Origin: Tenrec ecaudatus
Lineage: Eukaryota > Chordata > Mammalia > Afrosoricida > Tenrecidae
Length of the DNA: 64,000 bases
Assembly (NCBI RefSeq): GCF_050624435.1
Contig: NC_134543.1
Coordinates: 126,075,475-126,139,474, forward strand
Direction of reading: 5' to 3'
A program made the position numbers and the translations under genes. Below, piece by piece: positions 47,865-57,700 of the stretch (its first letter is position 1; each line of letters opens with the position of its first letter). The notes below the pieces were generated by a model. It did not search any database. It worked only from the letters and a program-made list of their open reading frames with translations, and was not told the origin of the DNA.

Positions 47865-48170
47865 TTATAGAAGCAAACCCTCAGCTGTTAAATCAATGAC
47901 CACTCCTAGCATCACTGTCAGATAGGGTCAAACTGCCTCATAGAGTTTACAGAAATGAGCTTAGCCTCAATAGAGCCGGTGTGTTTGAATTACCCACTGG
48001 CCTTTCAATTGGCAGAGTGACTTAACCACTGCGCGTGCACACACAAACTCACTGCCATCAAGTCGACTCTGACACATACTCACACTCTTGGGATGAGACT
48101 CTTATTTATGGAACTAGAAAGCCTCCTCTTTCTCCCAGCTGAACACCAGGACTCTGGGCCTGCTAATAAA
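47865..48170 (-). repeat. Two adjacent AfroSINE-type SINEs, antisense
   Basis: First unit about 47865-48035, ending in the reversed head (GAGTGACTTAACCACTGCGC). Second about 48040-48170 (AAACTCACTGCCATCAAGTC, GCCTCCTCTTTCTCCCAGC). Confidence 0.75.
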
Positions 48171-49019
48171 TAGCAGTAACTGGCTTGGGTTGAACAAGAT
48201 GATTTCTATCTAACATTCCTCCCGGTTTTAATTCGATGAGGACATCACCCATGGCCTAGATGTGATTTTCAAAAATAAAGAAACCTTTTATAATAATGTT
48301 GGCTAGACCTCAGCCAAACTAAGCTGTCAAGTGTTTTTCAAACATGAGTAAACCATAGGAATTTAAGTTCCATAGATCTGTAGGAGGTATATATGAAGGA
48401 AAGTTTCAGTATAATTAAAATTTTAAATGTTTCCTTTTAAGTAACTCTTTGAACACTCTCTAGCATTTTCTTTTTATTTGTTCTTCATGAAACTACATAA
48501 ACATAAAAGTCACGCAAAATTGTAGCATTCCAAAGCTCTGCAGTAGCGTTAATCATTGTTTGGTCAGGAATTTAACACTAGCTTTAATCATTTCAATAAT
48601 TCATTCAAAGAGGGAAACTAGATCAATTTAGGGGAGTTACAAAATTATAAAATTTATTTAGTTGACTGTTTAATGGATAAACTTTTTTTCCCCAGTAGAA
48701 CTAGTCTGTGCTGTTCTTCACTTATGTTTAGGAGAATCTAAGTTACCAGGCTACACTTTAAGAAAGCTTTGAAAAGTAAACATGTTTATATAGGACTCCT
48801 CCCTAATAAATATGAGAAGGATGGAAACTGCGCATTTGAAGGGCTAAAAATTATTTAAGAGTCAAATTTCTACAACAATTATGTCAATGTTAGACCTCAT
48901 TGAGCACATGGCCTTAAAGTCTGTCTCCCCAAGTGAAAAATAACAAGTCAGGTATCAGACAAACCTATAAAAACTTGACTTTTATAGGTTTGGTTTGAGC
49001 TACTCCTTAATAAGGCACC
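48171..49019. other. Intergenic sequence with one perfect hairpin
   Basis: AT-rich and unassigned except for the 12-bp inverted repeat at 48961-48991. Confidence 0.45.
48961..48991. repeat. Perfect 12-bp inverted repeat
   Basis: AAACCTATAAAA and TTTTATAGGTTT separated by ACTTGAC. Confidence 0.9.
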
Positions 49020-49023
49020 TAAT

Positions 49024-50100
49024 TGGCATTTATAGAGGTCTAAATACAGGCATGTACATATGTAAATATATGAGGATGTGGAAATAGATCTTTGTGCATA
49101 TATGTATAGATATAGTATTAAGGTAGTAGATAGACATTGGGCCTCCACTCAAGTACTCCCTCAATGCAAGAACACTTTGTTCTATTAAATTGGCATTCCA
49201 TGATGCTCACCTTCCCGACATGATCGCTGAAGACAATGCGGGTAAATAAGCAAATGTGGTGAAGAAAGCTGATGGTGCTTGGCTATCAAAAGATACAGCG
49301 CCTGGGGTTTTAAAGGCTTGAAGGTAAACAATCGGCCATCTAGCTCAGAAACAACAAAGCTCACATGGAAGAAGCACACCAGTCTATGTGATCATGAGGT
49401 GGCGAAGGGATGAGGTATCAGGCACCACAGAACAAAAAAATCATGTCACTGTGAATGAGGGGGAGTGTGGAGTGGAGACCCAAAGTCCATCTGTGGGCAA
49501 TTGGACATCCCCTCATAGAAGGGTCACGGGGAAGAGACGAGCCAGTCAGAGTGCAGTGTAGCAAAGATGAAACATACAACTTTCCTCTAGTTCCTAAATG
49601 TTTATCCCCCACACACCCACTATCATGATCCCAAGTCTACCTTACAAATCTAGCTACCGCTAGACCAGAGGATGTACACTGGTACAGATAGGAACTGGAA
49701 ACACAGGGAATCCAGGGTGGATGATCCCTTCAGGACCAGTGGTGAGAGTGGCGATACCGGGAGGGTGGAGGAAGGGTGGGTTGGAAAGGGGGAACTGATT
49801 TCAAGGTTGTATATGTAACCTTCTCCCTGGGAGAGGGACAACAGAAAAGTGGGTGCAGGGAGACATCGTACAGTACAATATATGACAAAAGAATAATTGA
49901 TAAATTATCAAGGTTTCATGAGAGAGTGGGCAGCAGGGAGGGAGGGGGAAAATGAGGAGCTGATGTCAGGAGCTTAAGTGGAGAGCAAATATTTTGAGAA
50001 TGATGAGGGAGGGCAATGAATGTACAAATGTGCTTTGTAAAATTGATGTATGTATGTATTGTGATAAGAGTTGTATGAGCCCCTAATAAAATGATTTAGA
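49024..50100 (+). mobile_element. L1 3' end, sense
   Basis: GGCATTTATAGAGGTCTAAATAC to GCCCCTAATAAAATGATTTAG, continuing into a TAGATA repeat (50096-50128). Confidence 0.88.
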
Positions 50101-50147
50101 TAGATAGATATAGATATAGCTATAGATAGTTTGGAAAAATCTATCAA

Positions 50148-50278
50148 GATTAATGAAGTAGAAAGAAAATGTTTTGAAAATGATGATGGCAACAAATGTA
50201 CAAATGTGCTTGACACAATGTATGTATGCATTGTGATAAAAGCTGTATGAGCCCCCAATAAAATGATTTTTTTAAAAG
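50148..50278 (+). mobile_element. Second L1 tail just downstream
   Basis: GAAGTAGAAAGAAAATGTTTTG to GCCCCCAATAAAATGATTTTTTT. CACCTAATT before the 49024 element and AACCTAATT after this one suggest that both lie within one duplication. Confidence 0.8.
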
Positions 50279-50456
50279 AAACCTAATTATCAGAGTAATT
50301 AAGAAAAAAAGCTTTCTCCTCCCAATTCAGTAGCAACACTCCAACAAACAAAGCAAAAAAGAAAATCTACAATCATCAAAACTCAGTTTGGAAGTTAATA
50401 AAATCAGAACAATGAGATTTGTATTCGAAAGGAATAAAATAGAAATATCTGATAGG

Positions 50457-51287
50457 GTGGTAAAGAAAGCTGATGATGCCTGGCTATCAAAAGATATAGT
50501 GTCTACGGTCTTAAAGACATGAAGGTAAATAAGCGGCCATCTAGTAGGTCAGAAGCAACAAAGCCCACATGGAAGAAACACACCAGCCTGTGTGATCATG
50601 AGGTGCTGAAGAAATCAGTTATCAAACATCAAAGAACAAAAAATGAAATCATTGTAAATGAGGGGGAGTTCAGAGTGGGAACCCAAAATCCATCTTTAGG
50701 AAACTGGACATCCCCTTATAGAAGGGTCGCAGGGAGGAGACAAGCCAGTCAGGGTGCAGGATAGCAAAGATAAAACATACAACTTTCCTCTAGTTCCTAA
50801 ATACTTCCTTCCTACTCACTATCATGGTCCCAATTCTACCTTACAAATCTGGCTAGACCAGAGGATGTACACTGGCATAGATAGGAACTGGAAACACAGG
50901 GAATCCAGGACAGATGATCCCTTCAGGACCAGTGGTGTGCGTGGAGATACCAGGAGGGTGGACGGATGGTGGTGTAGAGATGGGGAATCAATTACAAGGC
51001 TCTACATATAACCTCCACCCTAGGGGATGGACAATATAAAAGTGGGTAAAGGGAGACGTCCGACCATATAAGAGATGACAAAATAATAATTTATAAATTA
51101 TCAAGGGTTCATGAGGGAAGGGGGAGCAGGAGGGAGGGGGGAAATGAGCTGATGCCAGGGGCTTAGGTGGAGAGCAAATGTTTTGAGAATGATGCGGGTA
51201 ATGAATGTACAAATATGCTTTATACAATTGTTGTATGTATGGATTGGGCTAAGAGTTGCATGACCCCCCAATAAAATGATTTAAAAA
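50457..51287 (+). mobile_element. L1 3' end, sense, perfect 16-bp duplication
   Basis: Flanked by AGAAATATCTGATAGG at 50441-50456 and 51288-51303. GTGGTAAAGAAAGCTGATG to CCCCCAATAAAATGATTTAAAAA. Confidence 0.95.
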
Positions 51288-51303
51288 AGAAATATCTGAT
51301 AGG

Positions 51304-51883
51304 ACATGATAAGAAGCACACAAATAGATAGTATAAGAAAATAAGTATTTGTTTATTATAAACAAATTTCGGTATGCGTGTTAAGAAGTTACTTTTAACA
51401 ACAGGATATCAGTGAACAAAAAGTCTGATAAAAACAGAATAAAAATATTCTGATGAAGAAGCAAACATATCAGCTACTAAGCAATATTACAACCACCTCT
51501 TCAATTACACCCTTGGTTATCTTTAAAAATATAATGATGGTTGTGAGGACTTTGGACATACTGCTGGGTTTATGGCATAATTTATCTTTCATGTTTTATT
51601 GATTTACTTCCAATTTTTAAAATACAGGCCAAAAGGGTAGTATTTTATGACATTAAACCAAATATATATCAAAGGACAATTCTTCTCTTAAGGTAGCCTG
51701 TGGAATCTTTCTTCCTGATCCTATGCTAGTATTTTAAATTTTTGTTGTTGTTGTAAACCTTGACTACCAACTATTTAAATCTTCAGAGCCAAAATGCTCT
51801 TAATTTTCTCTAAACAGAAGATACCCATCCAAATTTTTTCAACCTTGCATCTTGGCCCCTTTCTGAGAATGACTACACATTTA
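51304..51883. other. Region downstream of PCLAF, no recognised feature
   Basis: AT-rich; contains GTTGTTGTTGT near 51740 but no definable repeat. Confidence 0.4.
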
Positions 51884-52351
51884 GTTTAATTAATACTGAA
51901 TTATTTTCATGTGCAAAAGTCTAACTGCTTTTTAAAGCCAATAAAAGGATCAACAACTTGGCACCATGTCAATAATTAAAAGCCAATAAAAATGCTCATA
52001 CAAATATCTAAGCAAATCTCAAATACACCAGACATGTAATTAGAACACCATGCACGGATTTAGCAAGTACAAGAAGCTTAATAATATAAAAATTAAAAAA
52101 AAATTTTAAGCTTAATAAAAAGTAAAGGGATGAAACTAAGTACTACATTATATTGAATACGAAGATAAGTAGTCATATGTTAATCTTACAAACTCTCCAA
52201 TGTCATAACTACTTTATGTTAAATAAATTTAAGCCTAATTTATAAGCGAATTCCTATTCAACAAACCTAATTGGAACACATATTCTTTCTGCAAATGTAC
52301 ACCCTCCGAGTACCCGAGAAACAGGAAACAGGAGCCAGAGTGAGGTAAGTT
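51884..52351 (-). other. PCLAF: PCLAF 3' untranslated region
   Basis: On the minus strand this stretch keeps the order of motifs I recall from the human PCLAF 3'UTR, for example CCAATTAGGTTTGTTGAATAG near the start, GTATTTGAGATTTGCTTAG in the middle, and TTTGCACATGAAAATAATTC followed by AGTATTAATTAAAC at the end. An ATTAAA-type polyadenylation hexamer lies at the end. No transposon is recognised within it. The exact cleavage site is estimated to within about 20 bp. Confidence 0.8.
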
Positions 52352-52397
52352 CTATTCTCTCTCGTCATCTGTGTGATCCGGTTGCACAGGGTGAGTT
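52352..52397 (-). CDS. PCLAF: PCLAF coding exon 4 (C-terminus and stop)
   Basis: 46 bp. Acceptor cttcccacag before 52397; encodes the last residues (K)THPVQPDHTDDERE and TAG at 52354-52352. Human has ACPLQPDHTNDEKE here, so the acidic tail is conserved with several substitutions. Confidence 0.95.
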
Positions 52398-54722
52398 CTG
52401 TGGGAAGAATAGAGTTTCCAAAAGCATCCAAGTAGCATTAGCCAAAGAAACATAATTTAAATTCTTTATGAATAGAAATTAACTGGTCAAGTCTTTTGAA
52501 ATGAACATTATCCATTCATTGACAGATCTTACCAATTTCAAATACCAATGCAACAAATTTTTACCACTTCCGAATAATATAAATGTATTACTTGATTAGA
52601 AAACCCATAAAATTATAATATCGTGGTCATAGGTCAGAAGACAATTTGTACCAAGTGCATTTTGTACTCTACAGTTTTGAGGGAAAATTTCATTTAAGTT
52701 ATGTCATAGTGTCACACAATATGCATAAACATAACTTGCATAGTATAACCTAGGAAAATAAGGTGCTGATGGGGTTTCTGGGGTTTGCAAAGAAAAATAA
52801 ACATTTAATACATCCATTGTGTTCAAATTTCTTTAGGAAAATACTGTATATACTCGTGTATAAGCCGAGTTTTTCGGCACATTTTTAATGCAGTTTGTGT
52901 GGTACAGTTAGGTGCTTTAGCTGATGTTCGGCTTATACTTGAGTATAAGTGGTAGGTGAACTCTCTCCAGATGAGGAGAAGCCCGTAGTCTAGGCTTATA
53001 ATCACATTTGATTGCACTGGCATTGTAGTTTCCTACTATTAAGTCACAATTAAACAGGATTGAAACATGGTTTAGAGCTAGTATTGGCTAAACCCACTAG
53101 CATTGAGTTGATTCTTATAGGGACCCTATGGACCAAACACAACTGCTCCCATGGGGTTTCCAAGGTTGCAAACCTACGAAAGCTGACTGCCTCATCTGCC
53201 CCCCATTGACTGGTGGGTTTAAATTGTCAGCAGACCAAAGCTGAGCTCACCACACCACCACAGCTCTTAATTAGAATGAGAAACAACAAGGAAGACTGCT
53301 GCTCTAGAGTCTAGACTATGAAAGGAAACCAGAAGAGACTTCAGATCATAAAAGCAAGTCTATTAAAATAATTCTATCTAAAACTGTACCTACATGTTTG
53401 ATTACTAATTTTTACTGCAACTTCAAATCATAAGAGTGATGTAGCAACAAGGACTCTTCCTCTCCTTTCTTTCAAGATGGATAGTAGTCACTTAGAAACC
53501 ATTTACCGATGACCTTATGGAACAGTATTAACTTATTTTTAAACATTGTTTTAGTTAAAAGATCATTTTATTGGGGGCTCTTACAGCTCTTATAACAGCC
53601 ATACATCAATTTATCAAGCACAATTGTGTATATTTTGCCTTAATTATTTTCTAAACATTTAGGTACATTATGTATACTAAATATTTCTAAACATTTCATA
53701 TGTATACTCTTTCAGCCATTTCTTTTTCTTTCCTTTTTTTGGTGTACAATGAACTTTAATGCTTTCCTTGGTCATACACCTCACAGGTGGTCTGGCACTT
53801 TGGTACAGGAAAGATTTGTTCTAATGCCTTGTGAGCAAGCTTAAGATACAGAAGACATAGAAATTGATGACTCAACATCTCCTACTTTGGCCTGAAGGTT
53901 CCCGGCAGCGTGGTTTGGGGCCTGGGCAAAGTGTGAATGTGGGCTGAGTTGTGGTGACAGAGGGAGCTGGTCCTGGCGAATGGGGAACACTGGAGAGCAG
54001 CTAGCCCTTTCAGGTTGTGAAGGCACTGCCTTGGGAGCCCAGGTTCGACCAGTCCACCAGCTCACTGCTTTGTAACCACAGCCCCATCTTCCTCTAGCCC
54101 CACACAGAGAGTCGTAGTTGCTGGCAGTGGACGCTGAAACCTCCCTGGATAGTCCCTGAGGTGGCTTCTGATAAGTCCATCTCCCCAATCATGTGGCAGA
54201 CAGGGACTGATTTTTCCACCACAACAATGCACCTGCTCACACAGCCATCTCAGTGCACCACTTTTTGGCAAAAAAAACATGCCTCTCTTGCCCCACACAC
54301 CTTACTCACCTGACCTCGCTCCTTGTGACTTCTTTTTTCCCCCCAGAATGAAGAGGAACATGAAAGGACAGCAATTTGATGACTTAGAAGAGGTGAAGGA
54401 AAAAATGAGGGAGGTGCTGTCAGCCATCCAAACAGATGAGTTTGAAAAATGTTTCCAAGAATAGAATCGCAGAATGGACAAATGTATTAAGTGTAATGGA
54501 GAGTACTTTGAAGGTGATAGGTTGTTTTTTAAAAACAAATTGGGGGGGGGAAAGTCAGGTTTTGGGGGGGTACCCCCTAGTATGCCCACCAACACCTCCC
54601 CCAAGTACTCTCCTTTTTTTTCTTTAGTACTCTCCTTTTATTTTATTTTTTTTAGTATTCTACTTTTTTTTTTTTAATATAGAACGCTTCACGAATTTGC
54701 ATGTCATCCTTGTGCAGGGGCC

Positions 54723-54773
<51 letters not shown>

Positions 54774-57700
54774 GAGCACACAGTAATCTACTTTTAAAAC
54801 AAAACATTTACAAGCTGTTTAGAGAACCTAGACATCATTATTTACACATCTAATTATTTTAACACATATAATAGGTTTTTATTGTCTTTCCTCCCACCCT
54901 CTGGGATTCTTTAAAAGTGATGATTGAACATGAAGAAGCACTTTTACCCAGAGATAATCATTATTAATATTTGCTCTATTTTGTACACAAGACATATTAA
55001 TGTCTTTTACACAATGTATCCAAGGTTTTTGCTTAACATTTATCATGTGCATTTTCCTGTCATTAAAACAAGCTTAAGATACAGAAGACATAGAAATTGA
55101 TGACTCAACATCTCCTACTTTGGCCTGAAGGTTCCCGGCAGGGTGGTTTGGGGCCATCTAGCTAAACAAGCGGCCATCTAGCTCAGAAGCAATGAAGCCC
55201 ACATGGAAGAAGCACACCAGCCTGTGCGATCACGAGGTGCCAAAGGGATCAGGTATCAGGCATCACAGAACAAAAAATCATATCATTGTGATTGAGGGGG
55301 AGTGCAGAGTTGAGACCCAAAGCCCATCTGTAGGTAATTGGACATCCCCTTACAGAAGGGTCGCAGGGTGGAGAAGAGCCAGTCAGGGTGCAGTGTAGCA
55401 ATGATGGAACATACAACTTTCCTATAGTTCCTAAATGCTTTCTGCCTTACAAATCCGGCTAGACCAGAGGATGTACACTGGTACAGATAGGAACTGGAAA
55501 CACAGGGAATCCAGGACAGATGATCCATTCAGGACCAGTGGTGAGAGTGGTGATACATAGAGGGAAGGTGGAGGGAAGGTGGAGTAGAAAGGGGGAACCA
55601 ATTACAAGAATCTACATATAACCCCCTCCCTGGGGGATGGCCAACAGAAAAGTGGGTGAAGGGAGAGGTCGGTCAGTGCAAGATATGACAAAATAATTTA
55701 TAAATTATCAAGAGTTCATGAGTGAGGGGGGAGGGGAAAAATGAGGAGCTGATGCCAGGGGCTTAAGTGGAAAGCAAATGTTTTGATGAGGGCAATGAAT
55801 GTACAAATGTGCCTTACACAATTGATGTATGTATGGATTGTGATGAGAGTTTTATTAAAAAAAAATAAAGATAGGAAGTTAGCACTTATAGTATAGCACT
55901 TATAATCTGAATGGGAACTGAGTAAATAGAATAAGTAAAATTAATCTTTTACTGATAAGAGATTTGGGGAGTAATTTATAATAAAACATTTCATACAAGT
56001 TAAAAAAATCTTTGGTGTGTATTATTTTTTTCAGCTTGGGGAGAAACTTCAAAGTCACTTAACAGTCATTTGTTCTTATTTTTCAAAATATAAATATTTT
56101 CTTAGTATTCCAGAAAACAAAACCTTACTTTCTTTTTGACTTTCCCAAGCCACTACATCCTGGTTCTTCAGGACTCCGATTCTCTTTTTCTGAATCTTTA
56201 GTGGACAGATTGAAGAATTCTCCAATTCCTTTTTGCCATTTGGGAGTTGGGCGCACACAAACTGGATTCCCCCCTGCATACTTATTTTCAGCTGTAAAAC
56301 AGAAATAAATATAACTAAATAACTAAGAACACAACTGTAAAACATTTTTTTCATTTTTCCACAAGAAGCTATTTCAATAATTCTAATACTAAGTTTTCAT
56401 CCAATTTTTTTCTAATGTAAATATGGCACCAAGTACTATAGCGGTGCTCCTAACGTGTGGGTTGCAACCCCTTTGGGTGGGGGGGGTGTCAAACGACCCT
56501 TTCACAGGGGTCGCTTGATTCCTCACAGTAGCAAAATTACAGTTATGAAGTAGCAATGAAATAATTTTATGGTTGGGGGTCACTACAACATGAGGCACTG
56601 TATTAAAGGGCCGTGGCATTAGGACAGTTGAGAACCACTGTGCTATAGACTATTGCATTTTTAGTTAATAAGGTCATTTGGTTATAGCATATATAAGAGG
56701 AAAAACAGCAATGTGAAAGTTTCCACAAAGAATCTGCTTCCCTTTTCACAACTCATAAAGTAAACCTAATTCCTGATTGTTTTTTAAAGTAATATAAAAG
56801 GAAAATTCTTGCTCCTTGGGGGGAAAAAAAGGAACACAAAAACCAATAGGGGCAAATCATTGAATCACTAACATATCCATGCTTTAGGAGTCCTGGTGGC
56901 CTCGTGGTTGCCCACTGGACTGCGATCCGAAAGGTCAGCAGTTTGGAAGAAAAGTGGGGCTTTCTACTCCTGTGGAGTTACAGTCTAAGAAACTTACAAG
57001 GGCAGTTCTTCCCTGTCCTATAGGCTCACTGTGAGTCAGTAATGACTGGAAGTAAGAGAAAGATCTATGCTTTAAAATCTATGCCTGTGTGTTAGCTTGG
57101 CTGCTTTAGAGAAACAAATCCACAGAAACTCATGTAGAAGAGAGTTTTATATAAAGGTTAAGTGCACATCAAGAAAACATCCCAACCCAGTGCTGCCCAA
57201 GTCCACAAGTCCAACATTAACCCGTATGTCCTACACCTATCCACAAAGTCCTCTATCTCACAAAACACACACTATGACGCTGACTGCAGGAAGAAAGCTG
57301 AATCGGTGAATGTGTAAACATCTCAGTGCTGACAGGGGTCTCCACATGGCTGCTCCATCACCCAGGGCTGCATCGCGGTAGGTCTATGTGACTTCTCCTC
57401 AGGGATGTCTTGCAGGAAGTGAGCCTTGCCAGCCAAAGCAGGGAACTGGCTAAGGCAGCTGCACCCTGTTCCAACCATCAAAGCAAGAGACCCGAGAACT
57501 AGAAAGGTGAGGCTCACCAAGCCATTTATCCCACTGCCCTTCAATTAACCCACATGTGTTTATCGGCCAGGTTGGCACAATAAACTACCTCAGCCTGCAA
57601 GTGTTATAGTAAGCTGACAAAAGTTACTTTCATATATACTGTTTGCGGTTATAATGCATGTCCTTTTCAAAATGCATAAATGGCCTTTAAAAAAGTGACC

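Noticed and set aside
56885-56945. Possible tRNA gene (A and B box-like motifs)
   Set aside because: It is the tRNA-derived head of an AfroSINE, followed by the SINE body, and lacks a foldable tRNA.
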